Shown here in pieces: positions 34,979-44,448 of a DNA stretch of 64,000 nt (its first letter is position 1; each line of letters starts with the position of its first letter). The DNA comes from Mycobacterium sp. IS-1742. Its GTDB lineage: Bacteria > Actinomycetota > Actinomycetes > Mycobacteriales > Mycobacteriaceae. The notes beneath the pieces are model-generated. The model was given only the letters and a program-made list of their open reading frames with translations, was not told the DNA's origin and ran no database searches. Location: contig NZ_LQIV01000013.1 in the NCBI RefSeq assembly GCF_001500125.1, positions 42,434-106,433 on the forward strand, written 5' to 3'. A program made the translations under genes and the position numbers.

Positions 34979-36621
34979 GCGGTGTACCTGCCCGCGGTGT
35001 GGCCGTCGACCGCGCTGAGGTGCGTCCGGCGCGGAGCGGTGATCGCGACGACGGCGATGTCGTCGTGCTCGCGGCGACTGACCCACTGCGTCGTGAGCAT
35101 CATGATCCGCTCGACCACGGCCTCGGCCGGCATCCCCGCGCACTGTTCCAGGGCGGCCGCGAGGCGCTGCTCGCCGAACATGTCGGTGCCGAGCGGGCCG
35201 CCCCAGGCCTCGGTGACGCCGTCGGTGTACAGCACGCACGTCTCGCCGGGCGCCAGGGTCGTCTCGAATGTGCGGGTCTGGATCTTCTCCAGCACACCCA
35301 CCAACTGACCGCGGGTGTCGGCCTCCTCGACCCGCCCGTCGCAGCGCACGATCAACGGCGCGCAGTGCCCGGCGCTGGTCAGCCGCAGCGCCACCTGTCC
35401 GTCGCGGCGTGCCACCGACGCCAGGACCAGGGTGGCGAAGCGGGTGTGGTCGGTCGAGAGCAGGGCGCTGTTGAGCAGTCCGAGTACCCCGCGGTGGTCC
35501 TGCGCCAGCGGCGCGAGGGCCTGCAGGGTGTTGCGGATCTTGCCGGTGAGGACCGCGGCCTCCAAACCCTTGCCGCACACGTCGCCGAGGACGACGAGGG
35601 TGTCGTCCTCCGGGGTGGCCCCCGGGTGCACGTCGTAGAAGTCGCCGCCGACGACCTGATGGTCCTCGGAGGCGCGATAGCCGCCCGCCAGTTCGAAGCC
35701 GTGAAGGCGGCGCAGCTGAGGGGGGACGAGATCGCGCATGAGCGTGCGGGTGATCTTGGACTGTTCGGCGTAGAGCCCCGCCGCCGACAGCGCCGCTCCG
35801 GCACGCGCGGCGAACAGCCGCGCGGACAGCTCCTCGTCGTCGCCGAAGACCGACGCCCGCCGCAGCAGCACCAGCGCCCCGGCCGGGACGCCGAGGCCGG
35901 GAAGCGGGGTGATCAGCACCGACCCCACCGGTTCGCCGAACGTCGACGGGATGAGCCACTCGGGCAGCGACGCCGGATCGAGCCAGCGTGAGGGCACGGG
36001 CGGGAAGCCGCGCAGCGCCTCACTCAGTCCCGCCACCACCGCGGGGTCGGTCTCGACCGTGCGCTGTTCCACCCCGCCGCGGTCACCGCAGACGACGGGC
36101 AACCGGTTGCCGGCGACCGGAGAGACGACCGCCGCCGCGTCGGCGAGATGCCGCGTCGCCAGCTGGACGGTCGCCGACATGCAGCGATCGACGTTGAGTG
36201 TGGCCATCAGCACCGCCGAGGCCTCGTCGAGGAAGGCGGTGCGCGCCTGCTCGCGGGAAAGCGCCTCCTGGGTGTCGGTGAGCTCGCGGTCGGCGTCCTC
36301 GATCAACCACCAGGCGATCTCACCGTCGAGCACGGTGGGTCGGGCCTCGAGGCGTGCGCCGTTCCAGGCGCCGGACACGGCCGGCGCGTCGAAGTCGTGC
36401 GTGGCGAGTCGCTGTGCGAGCCGGCGGTGCGCCTGAGCCAACCACGGGGGTGTGACCTCGTCCACGTCCGCGCCCGGCACGGCCGACGGCAGAAGCGCCT
36501 GCGTGGACGGGCTCACCGCGCGGACGGTGCCGGCCGCGGTCACCACGACCACCGGGTGGGGGACGGAGGACCACGCGGTGCCGAGACCCGTGGCGACGCC
36601 GATGGGACCGTCCCCACCCAT
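34975..36621 (-). CDS. PAS-GAF-SpoIIE (PP2C-type) serine phosphatase
   Basis: A 548-residue protein: an N-terminal PAS-like region (about 15-110: HPVVVVTAAGTVRAVSPSTQAL), a short coiled linker, a GAF-like domain (about 140-290: LNVDRCMSATVQLATRHLADAA) and a C-terminal SpoIIE/RsbU phosphatase domain (about 305-530). Metal-site motifs are complete: GGDFYDV, GDVCGKGLEAA, YTDGVTEAWGG and HDDIAVVAI. The start ATG 36621 has AGGAGG upstream. In partner-switching pathways such enzymes dephosphorylate STAS antagonists. Here the STAS gene lies in the same overlapping operon with a B12-binding protein between, which suggests the latter tunes the phosphatase. Confidence 0.92.
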   Translation of the reverse strand: MGGDGPIGVATGLGTAWSSVPHPVVVVTAAGTVRAVSPSTQALLPSAVPGADVDEVTPPWLAQAHRRLAQRLATHDFDAPAVSGAWNGARLEARPTVLDGEIAWWLIEDADRELTDTQEALSREQARTAFLDEASAVLMATLNVDRCMSATVQLATRHLADAAAVVSPVAGNRLPVVCGDRGGVEQRTVETDPAVVAGLSEALRGFPPVPSRWLDPASLPEWLIPSTFGEPVGSVLITPLPGLGVPAGALVLLRRASVFGDDEELSARLFAARAGAALSAAGLYAEQSKITRTLMRDLVPPQLRRLHGFELAGGYRASEDHQVVGGDFYDVHPGATPEDDTLVVLGDVCGKGLEAAVLTGKIRNTLQALAPLAQDHRGVLGLLNSALLSTDHTRFATLVLASVARRDGQVALRLTSAGHCAPLIVRCDGRVEEADTRGQLVGVLEKIQTRTFETTLAPGETCVLYTDGVTEAWGGPLGTDMFGEQRLAAALEQCAGMPAEAVVERIMMLTTQWVSRREHDDIAVVAITAPRRTHLSAVDGHTAGRYTA

Positions 36622-36723
36622 GCAGCCTCCTCAATGGGGGCCACCGCATGTGCAACGGCATCTTCACGTCGCAGACATGAAGGCCCCTCGGCGACGCTAC
36701 CGTGCCTCGCGGTGGAGGGCCAG

Positions 36724-37293
36724 CTAGTAGCGGGGCCGACGGAACCGGCTCAGCAGGCCGCCACGGCGCACGGGCTGACCGGTGGTGTAGCCGGCCGGTG
36801 CGGCAGTTCCGGGCGCGTTGCGGGTGCCGTAGCCGGTGGGGGCGGCGGTACCCGTGACCACACCACCGGTCGCGACGCCCCGGCTGCGCCGACGGGCGTC
36901 GACGGACCAGACGCCTGCGCCCAGCCCGGCCAGCGCCAGGAACGCGAAGCAGTACAGCAGCGCGGGCTCGCCGCCGTTGCCGCCCACCCCCTGGTCGTAG
37001 GGCCAGAAACCGTTGGGCAGGTGCTGCCACAGATAGGCCACCGCCATCTCGCCGGAGGCGATGAACGCCGCGATCCGGGTGAACAGCCCGATGGTGATGA
37101 GGATCCCGGCGACGAACTCGATCAGACCGGCCCACCAGGAGGGCCAGGTGCCGACCGGGACGGACTGGCCGAGCGGCCAACCGAACAGCTTCATGGTGCC
37201 GTGCAGGGTGAAGGCCAGTCCGAAGACGATCCGGAACAGGCTCAGGAGCGGAGAGGAGTAGTTCGCCAAGCGTGTGTCGAATGTGGTCGCCAT
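36724..37293 (-). CDS. DoxX family membrane protein
   Basis: A 189-residue protein with four membrane helices (LFRIVFGLAFTLHGTMKLFGW; GLIEFVAGILITIGLFT; FIASGEMAVAYLWQ; ALLYCFAFLALAGLGAGVW) and a cytoplasmic Gly/Thr/Arg-rich tail. It has the typical DoxX motifs HGTMKLFG and EFVAGILI. Mycobacterial DoxX proteins are linked to membrane redox and oxidative stress complexes; the role here is unknown. TAGTGT six bases before the ATG (37300-37305) suggests a leaderless transcript. It lies 102 bases upstream of the SpoIIE gene on the same strand. Confidence 0.85.
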   Translation of the reverse strand: MATTFDTRLANYSSPLLSLFRIVFGLAFTLHGTMKLFGWPLGQSVPVGTWPSWWAGLIEFVAGILITIGLFTRIAAFIASGEMAVAYLWQHLPNGFWPYDQGVGGNGGEPALLYCFAFLALAGLGAGVWSVDARRRSRGVATGGVVTGTAAPTGYGTRNAPGTAAPAGYTTGQPVRRGGLLSRFRRPRY

Positions 37294-37325
37294 GGGGTGA
37301 CACTACGCGCAGACGTGCGGGATTT

Positions 37326-37757
37326 TCACAGCTCGAGCAGCACTGTTACCGGACCGTCGTTGACCAGTTCCACTTTCATGTGCGCCCCGAAAACTCCTGT
37401 TCGCACGGGAGCCCCGAGCCCTCGCAGCGCCTCGCAGAACGCCGTCACCAACGGTTCGGCGACCGGTCCGGGCGCCGCGGCGTTCCACGACGGCCGTCGC
37501 CCCTTGACGGTGTTGGCGTAGAGGGTGAACTGGCTGACGACCAGGATCGGGGCGCCGATGTCGGCGGCCGAGCGCTCACCGTCGAGAATCCGCAGCTGCC
37601 ACAGCTTCTCGGCGAGTTTGCGTGCGATGTCGGCGTCGTCGGTGTGAGTGACGCCGACCAGCGCCACGAGTCCCTGCGACAGCGGCCGGATCTCGCCCAC
37701 CACCTCGCCGTCGACGACGACGCTCGCCGAGCAGACCCGCTGCACCAGTACCCGCAT
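37326..37757 (-). CDS. dtd: D-aminoacyl-tRNA deacylase
   Basis: A 143-residue enzyme that removes mischarged D-amino acids (and glycine) from tRNA. The family's two catalytic-face motifs are clear: [17 protein letters not shown] (SQFTL, about residues 75-91) and the C-terminal [11 protein letters not shown] (GP motif). The N-terminus [17 protein letters not shown] is typical. The ATG at 37757 is chosen because the preceding 65 bases contain the glnA1 terminator hairpin. A GGAG lies just upstream with tight spacing. Confidence 0.93.
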   Translation of the reverse strand: MRVLVQRVCSASVVVDGEVVGEIRPLSQGLVALVGVTHTDDADIARKLAEKLWQLRILDGERSAADIGAPILVVSQFTLYANTVKGRRPSWNAAAPGPVAEPLVTAFCEALRGLGAPVRTGVFGAHMKVELVNDGPVTVLLEL

Positions 37758-37773
37758 GTCTCCATCCAAGCGA

Positions 37774-37807
37774 AAGGGCCGGGCGGCATGCACGCCACCC
37801 GGCCCTT
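37774..37807 (-). terminator. Rho-independent-type terminator of glnA1
   Basis: On the minus strand AAGGGCCGGGTGGC (37794-37807) pairs with GCCGCCCGGCCCTT (37774-37787) through one G-U pair, with a six-base loop, giving a 14-bp stem. A short TTTC follows rather than a long U tract. It lies 16 bases after the glnA1 stop. Confidence 0.7.
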
Positions 37808-37822
37808 GCCGACGCCTGAGGT

Positions 37823-39259
<1,437 letters not shown>

Positions 39260-39394
39260 TCTAGTTTTCTCCTTTACTGGTAACCCGCGCGTTGACGCTA
39301 GGGACACGATGTTGCACGGTCGTCAACCGCATGTTGCGCCGAAGTTACGGCGGAGCATCACACCCGGGTTCGAGGCGAGCGCCTGGGGTCCGCC

Positions 39395-39400
39395 TATCCT
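39395..39400 (+). promoter_or_regulatory. -10 element, leaderless RDD gene
   Basis: TATCCT seven bases before the ATG at 39408. Confidence 0.5.
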
Positions 39401-39407
39401 TTCAAGT

Positions 39408-39890
39408 ATGGCCCGCGCGCTCGGGTCCTGGCTGTCCGGTCCGGAATCGAACCGCGGACCCGGCGGCCCGGGCCGACCACCGAATGAATACCCGGGTCAG
39501 CGGCTCGGGGCGCCCGACCAGGGGCCCGGATCGATGGCGCGGTTCGGCCGCCGGGTCGCGGCGATGCTCGTCGACTGGTTCATCGCCTATGGGCTGGCCG
39601 CACTCGCGATGACGCTCGGCCTGATCTCGGTGGGCGCGATGTCGACGGTGATCCTCGTCATCTGGTTCGTCCTCGGGGCGGTGTCGGTGCGCCTGTTCAG
39701 CTTCACCCCCGGCCAATTCGCCCTCGGGCTGACGGTCGTGTCGATGGACGACCGGGAACACGTGGGTCTGGGCCGGGCCCTGGTCCGCGGGCTGATGATC
39801 GCGTTGGTGATCCCGGCCCTGTTCACCGACGAAGACCTGCGCGGCCTGCACGATCTGGCGACCAAGACGGCGGTCGTCCGCCGAACGTGA
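39408..39890 (+). CDS. RDD-family membrane protein
   Basis: A 160-residue protein with a soluble Pro/Gly-rich N-terminus and the RDD core: ARFGRRVAAMLVDWFIAYGLAALAMTL (the Arg-Asp of the family), ILVIWFVLGAVSVRLFSFTPGQFALGL and the late RDLHDL-like RGLHDLATKT. It corresponds to the small membrane protein next to glnA1 in M. tuberculosis (Rv2219A). Its stop codon TGA is supplied by the CGAACGTGAGCT arm of the palindromic element that begins at 39882, so the last residues (RRT) may have been altered by insertion of that element. Confidence 0.82.
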   Translation: MARALGSWLSGPESNRGPGGPGRPPNEYPGQRLGAPDQGPGSMARFGRRVAAMLVDWFIAYGLAALAMTLGLISVGAMSTVILVIWFVLGAVSVRLFSFTPGQFALGLTVVSMDDREHVGLGRALVRGLMIALVIPALFTDEDLRGLHDLATKTAVVRRT

Positions 39891-39938
39891 GCTTGTGTTC
39901 GACCTGCGGCCGTAATCTCGCACACGAGCTCACGTTCG
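39882..39938. repeat. Palindromic element, copy A
   Basis: Left arm CGAACGTGAGCTTGTG (from 39882) and right arm CACACGAGCTCACGTTCG (39921-39938) form an imperfect inverted repeat with about a 22-base loop. The arm CGAACGTGAGCT supplies the stop codon of the RDD gene on the plus strand and, from the right arm, that of the DUF559 gene on the minus strand. The same unit occurs as copy B at 40825-40881. Confidence 0.75.
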
Positions 39939-40782
39939 ACCAGCAGCGGCCAGCGCAGCCTCCGTGCGACCGATGATGACCGCCGACCGGTAGCGCAGCA
40001 TCTCGGCGTTGACGTGGACGATGCGCCAGCCCAGTGCGGCGAGCCTGGCGCGCCGCTCGAGATCGCGGTCGCGGACGCGGGGATCGGTCCAGTGCTGCGG
40101 CCCGTCGTATTCGACGCCCACCCTTCCACCGCGGATAGCCCATGTCGATCCGGGCCACGAAGTCGTCGTGGTCGTACACCTCGATCTGCGTATGGGTCGG
40201 CCGCATCCCGGCTTCGGTGAGGATCAGCCGCGTCCGGGTCTCCTGCGGGGACTCCGCTCCGGCATCCGAGAGCACCAGGGCTCGGCGAAGCTGCGCGACG
40301 CCTCGGGCACCCCGATGACGTCCGACGAGTTCATGGACCTCGTCAACACTCTGGCGCGTCGCGTGCCTGAGCGCATCGAGGCGCACCACTGCGGCCGTCA
40401 TGCCCTTGCGACGGCCGAGGTCGAACGCCGTCCGCGCGGGTGTCGTGGCGGGTATGCCTCGCACGACGCAGATCTCGTCGTCGGCCAGGGTGTCGCTGTG
40501 CAGCAGGATGCCGCTGGTCCGGTGCCGACTCGCCTGGTTGAGCTCGGCCGGCAGCGTCGCGTCGATCCACTTCGTCCCATGTAGCGCCGCGGCGGACAAA
40601 CCCGCGGCGGTGGCCCGCCGACCCGACCAGAGCCACGCGCCGACTGCCTTGTCGACCGCCGTCACCACCTGCCCCTTCGGCACGTAGACGTTGCGGAACA
40701 GCGAGTCGTGGCGGGTCGCCAACTGGTATCGGTTGACGACTCCGGCCGCCAGCGCCTCGGTGCCGAGGAAGGGCCACTGCAC
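39930..40782 (-). pseudogene. Frameshifted AbiEi-like/DUF559 (endonuclease-fold) protein gene
   Basis: The minus strand encodes about 220 residues in one frame (MQWPFLGTEALAAGVVNRYQ; LFRNVYVPKGQVV; ALHGTKWID; IPATTPARTAFDLGRR) and then, after DMGYPRWK, continues in the next frame with VGVEYDGPQHW, DRDLERRARLAALGWRIVHV and stops at 39930. The change lies at about 40117-40125, where an extra base in the AAGGGTGGG run breaks the frame; removing one G restores W-K-V-G-V-E-Y-D-G. The intact form would have about 284 residues: a winged-helix-like AbiEi N-terminus and a DUF559/Vsr-like nuclease fold. It could also be a sequencing error. Palindromic elements flank it on both sides. Confidence 0.78.
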
Positions 40783-40824
40783 CCCGATAAGACGGCTCGC
40801 CCGCCCGCGCCGGTTCCGCCCGAT

Positions 40825-40881
40825 CGAACGTGAGCTCGTGCGCGAAGATCCGCGCAGAACTCAAGCACGAGCTCACGTTCG
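40825..40881. repeat. Palindromic element, copy B
   Basis: Perfect 17-base arms CGAACGTGAGCTCGTGC (40825-40841) and GCACGAGCTCACGTTCG (40865-40881) around a 23-base loop. It ends one base before the stop codon of the amidohydrolase gene (40883-40885). Together with copy A it brackets the DUF559 gene. Hairpins of this kind can also act as transcription terminators for the flanking genes. Confidence 0.8.
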
Positions 40882-40882
40882 G

Positions 40883-42694
40883 CTAGCTCTCGTGCCGGAC
40901 CTGGCCGTCCATCATCGTCATCACGACGGTGGCCCGGTGGATGTCGTGCGGGTCGATGTCGAGGATGTTGCGGTCGAGCACGATCAGATCGGCCCGCTTG
41001 CCGACCTCCACCGAACCGACCTTGTCGTCGAGCCGTAACTGGTACGCCGCGCCGAGCGTGTTGGCGTGGATGGCCTCGGCCACGGACAACCGCTGGTCGG
41101 CGGGTTCGAGCACGGGCGCGTCGGGTTCGCCGATCAGCTGCCGGGTGACCCCGACCTGAATCGAGTCGAGTGGTTTGTACGTCGAGAAGTACCCGGCCGC
41201 CGGCCAGTCGGTGCCCAGCGAGATGCGGCCACCCGACTCGAGCACCGCCTGCGGGCGGTACATCAGGTCCTTGCGCGGCGACCCGTAACGGGCGCCCATG
41301 TTCTCGAGCGTGTCGGGATCGGCCGACATCCAGTTGGCCGAGAACTGCGCGGTGACGCCGAGCGCGCCGAAGCGGGGGTTGTCGGTGTCCTCGACGAACA
41401 CGAGGTGGGCGATGGCATGCCTGCGGTCGCGCGGGGGATTGGCGGCGATCGCACGTTCGATGCCGTCGAGCGCGACACGGGCGGTGCGCTCTCCGCACGC
41501 GTGCACGTGCACGTCGAACCCGGCGGCGTCGACCGCACCGATGAGCTGATGCCACTGCTCCTCGGTGAACGGCGACCCTCCGGTCGAGTCGGGTTTGTCC
41601 GCGTACGGCTCGACCAGCCAGGCGGTGTAGCCGCCCTGCGTGCCGTCGCCGACGATCTTGACCACGTCGACCGACACCAGGTCCCCGGACACCCGCCTGC
41701 GGACCTCGTCGAGCGCGGCCACCGCACCGTCGACCGGCGCCGACCGCACCGAATACGATGCGACGACGCGGAACGGCAGGTCGCCGCGCTTCTCCACATC
41801 GGTGTAGAGGCGCAGCAGCGCGGCCTGGTCGTCCCCGATCGGCGGCACCCCGGCGTCGAACACCGAGGTGATCCCGGCCGCCGACGCCTTCGGCAGCCAG
41901 CCCTCCATCAGTTCGCCCATGGTGTCGGGCGAGATCGGCTCGACGGCGTCGACCAGCCCGAGCACGGCGTTCACCTCGAGGATGTAGCCGGTGGGGTCAC
42001 CGTTTCCGTCGCGCGCGTAATAGCTGAACCCCGGGATCGGGTCGGAGGTGTCGCGGCCGACGCCCGCCATCTCCAGGGCCTTGCTGTTGGCCCACAGACT
42101 GTGGCCGTCGATCGCGAAGAAGAACCCCGGCCGGTCGGGCAGGATGCGGTCCAGCTCCGCGCGCGTGGGTCCTTCAGGCCCGAACATGTCCACGCGCCAA
42201 CCGAATCCGCGGACCGCCCCGTCCGGGTTGGCCTTCGCGTACGACTCGATCGCGCTCAGCGCATCGGCCAGTGTCGGCACCTGCAGATCGACACCCGAGG
42301 TGAGGAATGCGCCGAGGAAAGGGTGAGTGTGGCCCTCGACGAAGCCCGGCATCAGCAACTTGCCGCCGAGGTCGACGACGCGGGTCGCCGGCCCGGCGAG
42401 CGCCATCGCGCCCGCCTCGTCGCCGACGTGGGTGATGGTGTCGCCCGTGACGGCGACAGCCTGTGCCCACGGGGCCGGGCCGGCGACGGTGTAGACCGCG
42501 CCGTTGCGGAACACGAAGTCCGCGTGCTGCTTTCCCGCGCCGGGGGAGGTCGCCGGGCCGGGGGACTGCGACGGGGAACACGCACTCGCCGCGGTCGCCG
42601 CCGCTATCGTCGCGGCGGCGCGCAGCACCGTCCGACGGGTGGCCCGGCCACCGAACGAGACGAAATGGGGCGCCCACTCACACGCAGTACACAC
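40883..42694 (-). CDS. Exported amidohydrolase (YtcJ-like metal-dependent hydrolase)
   Basis: About 603 residues. The N-terminus has a twin-arginine type signal (ATRRTVLRAAATIAAATAASACSP) with a Cys in a lipobox-like position, predicting a Tat-exported lipoprotein. The catalytic part is an amidohydrolase_3 type: MPGFVEGHTHPFLG (metal-binding H-x-H), VKIVGDGTQGGYTAW, VHVHACGERT, HAIAHL and SLGTDWPAAG (catalytic Asp), with the closing VGSVEVGKRADLIVLD. The substrate is unknown. The GTG at 42694 is chosen because CATACT lies seven bases upstream (42702-42707), a leaderless layout. This gene has no counterpart at this place in M. tuberculosis, as far as I recall. Confidence 0.85.
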   Translation of the reverse strand: MCTACEWAPHFVSFGGRATRRTVLRAAATIAAATAASACSPSQSPGPATSPGAGKQHADFVFRNGAVYTVAGPAPWAQAVAVTGDTITHVGDEAGAMALAGPATRVVDLGGKLLMPGFVEGHTHPFLGAFLTSGVDLQVPTLADALSAIESYAKANPDGAVRGFGWRVDMFGPEGPTRAELDRILPDRPGFFFAIDGHSLWANSKALEMAGVGRDTSDPIPGFSYYARDGNGDPTGYILEVNAVLGLVDAVEPISPDTMGELMEGWLPKASAAGITSVFDAGVPPIGDDQAALLRLYTDVEKRGDLPFRVVASYSVRSAPVDGAVAALDEVRRRVSGDLVSVDVVKIVGDGTQGGYTAWLVEPYADKPDSTGGSPFTEEQWHQLIGAVDAAGFDVHVHACGERTARVALDGIERAIAANPPRDRRHAIAHLVFVEDTDNPRFGALGVTAQFSANWMSADPDTLENMGARYGSPRKDLMYRPQAVLESGGRISLGTDWPAAGYFSTYKPLDSIQVGVTRQLIGEPDAPVLEPADQRLSVAEAIHANTLGAAYQLRLDDKVGSVEVGKRADLIVLDRNILDIDPHDIHRATVVMTMMDGQVRHES

Positions 42695-42701
42695 CCGCGG
42701 A

Positions 42702-42707
42702 AGTATG
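42702..42707 (-). promoter_or_regulatory. -10 element, leaderless amidohydrolase gene
   Basis: CATACT on the minus strand, seven bases before the GTG at 42694. Confidence 0.4.
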
Positions 42708-42746
42708 GCGGGCGAGCGCCGGTCCTGCTCTGCGGCGCGCCGCCGG

Positions 42747-43499
42747 CTAGCGGCGGCGCACGGTGCGCTGCACCCCGCGCATCTTGGCCTGCGCCGGCAT
42801 CGGGCCCTTCGGCATCGCGGCGGGGCCGATCTTGGTGCCCAGGGCGGCCAACCGCGACTCCAGCGCGTCCATCTGCTTGACGGTGATGTTGGCGGGCAGC
42901 TTGTTGAGGTGGCGTTCGAGCTTGGACAGCGGCACCTCACCCTCCCCGTTGCCGACGACGACGTCGTAGATCGGGGTGTCGCCGATGAGCCGTGCGGTGC
43001 GCTTCTTCTCCTGGGCGAGCAGCGGCTTGACGCGGCCGGGTGACCCCTCGCCGACGAAGATCACGCCCGGGCGGCCGATCACCCGGTGCACCGCGTCGAA
43101 GTTGCCGGTCGCCGCCACCCCCGGGGTCACCCGCCACCGTCCGCGCAGATTGTCCAGCGCCCACGCGGCGGCACCGGTCTGGCCCTCGGCCTTGCGGTAC
43201 ACCGACTTCTGCGCCCGACGGCCGAAGATGATGAACGCGACCAGCGCGCCGAGCACGATGCCCAGCGGGATCAGCGTGTACATCGTGAACCCGCCGGCCA
43301 GGACACCGATCGCGACCGACGCCCCGACGATCACGACGAACGCGCCGATCATGTACGGCAGCAGCCGCTTGTCCTCTTTGCGCTGGATCTGGAACGCCTG
43401 CCAGAGCTGACTGCGCCGCTGTTTGGACGCGGCCTTGCGGGCGGCCTTCGCCTCGGCCTTGGCGGCCTTGGTGGCGGCGGTGTTGCGGGTCTTGGCCAT
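42747..43499 (-). CDS. DUF4191 membrane protein
   Basis: A 250-residue protein: a Lys/Ala-rich N-terminus (KAAKAEAKAARKAASKQRR), two membrane helices (MIGAFVVIVGASVAIGVLAGG; LIPLGIVLGALVAFIIFGRR) and a cytoplasmic domain (GRPGVIFVGEGSPGRVKPLL; KLPANITVKQMDALESRL). It matches the actinobacterial family next to lipA (Rv2219), function unknown. Its start is four bases after the lipA stop, so it belongs to the lipB-lipA operon. Confidence 0.9.
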   Translation of the reverse strand: MAKTRNTAATKAAKAEAKAARKAASKQRRSQLWQAFQIQRKEDKRLLPYMIGAFVVIVGASVAIGVLAGGFTMYTLIPLGIVLGALVAFIIFGRRAQKSVYRKAEGQTGAAAWALDNLRGRWRVTPGVAATGNFDAVHRVIGRPGVIFVGEGSPGRVKPLLAQEKKRTARLIGDTPIYDVVVGNGEGEVPLSKLERHLNKLPANITVKQMDALESRLAALGTKIGPAAMPKGPMPAQAKMRGVQRTVRRR

Positions 43500-43503
43500 G
43501 CCC

Positions 43504-44448
43504 TCAGGATACGGGTGGCGTCGCGGCCGGTTTCAGCCGCGCAGCCTGCGCGTACAGCCGCCCCGCCCGGTACGACGACCGCACCAGCGGACCGGCCAGC
43601 ACCCCGGCGAACCCCAGACCCTCGGCGAACTCCGCGAACTCGACGAACTCCTCGGGCTTCACCCACCGCTCCACCGGGTGGTGGCGCGGCGACGGCCGCA
43701 GGTACTGCGTGATCGTGATGATGTCGCAGCCCGCCTCGTGCAGATCGGCCAGTGCGGTGCGCACCTCCTCGGGCGTCTCGCCCATGCCGAGGATCAGATT
43801 GCTCTTGGTGACCAGGCCGTCGTCGCGGGCCGCGGTCAACACCGCGAGGCTGCGGTCGTACCGGAAGGCCGGGCGAATCCGCTTGAAGATGCGCGGAACC
43901 GTTTCGACGTTGTGCGCCAACACCTCTGGGCGTGACTCGAAAACCTGCGCCAGCAGCTCCGGGACACCGTTGAAGTCGGGGATCAGCAACTCGACGCCGG
44001 TGTTGGGGTTGAGCCGCTTGATCTCGCGCACCGTCTCGGCGTAGAGCCACGCACCGCCGTCGGGCAGGTCGTCGCGGGCGACGCCGGTGACCGTCGAGTA
44101 CCGCAGACCCATGGCCTGCACGCTCTCGGCGACCCGGCGCGGTTCGTCGCGGTCGAGTTCCGTCGGCTTGCCGGTGTCGATCTGGCAGAAGTCGCAGCGG
44201 CGCGTGCACTGCTCGCCGCCGATCAGGAACGTGGCCTCCCGGTCCTCCCAGCACTCGAAGATGTTGGGGCATCCGGCTTCTTCGCAGACGGTGTGCAGGC
44301 CCTCGCGCTTGACCAGTGACTTGAGCTCTTTGTACTCCGGGCCCATCTTCGCGCGCGTCTTGATCCACGGGGGTTTGCGCTCGATGGGCGTCTGCGCGTT
44401 GCGGACCTCGAGGCGCAGCATCTTGCGGCCGTCAGGCGTGACTGTCAC
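43504..44448 (-). CDS. lipA: Lipoyl synthase
   Basis: A 314-residue radical-SAM enzyme that inserts two sulfurs into protein-bound octanoyl groups. It has the lipoyl-synthase cluster motif [13 protein letters not shown] (auxiliary 4Fe-4S), the radical-SAM motif [11 protein letters not shown], and the family C-terminus [11 protein letters not shown]. The GTG at 44448 overlaps the lipB stop (GTGA) and gives the expected N-terminus ([21 protein letters not shown]). Acceptors in this window are the E2 subunit at 46059-47954 and, elsewhere, GcvH. Confidence 0.96.
   Translation of the reverse strand: MTVTPDGRKMLRLEVRNAQTPIERKPPWIKTRAKMGPEYKELKSLVKREGLHTVCEEAGCPNIFECWEDREATFLIGGEQCTRRCDFCQIDTGKPTELDRDEPRRVAESVQAMGLRYSTVTGVARDDLPDGGAWLYAETVREIKRLNPNTGVELLIPDFNGVPELLAQVFESRPEVLAHNVETVPRIFKRIRPAFRYDRSLAVLTAARDDGLVTKSNLILGMGETPEEVRTALADLHEAGCDIITITQYLRPSPRHHPVERWVKPEEFVEFAEFAEGLGFAGVLAGPLVRSSYRAGRLYAQAARLKPAATPPVS

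Noticed and set aside
36622..36723. Stress-sigma (SigF-type GGTTT...GGGTAT) promoter for the SpoIIE operon
   Set aside because: No match to that consensus was found; only a good ribosome site (AGGAGG) is clear.
39882..40881. Insertion sequence or transposon
   Set aside because: There is no transposase and no target-site duplication could be read; only palindromes flank a DUF559 gene, so it is reported as a repeat-bracketed unit.
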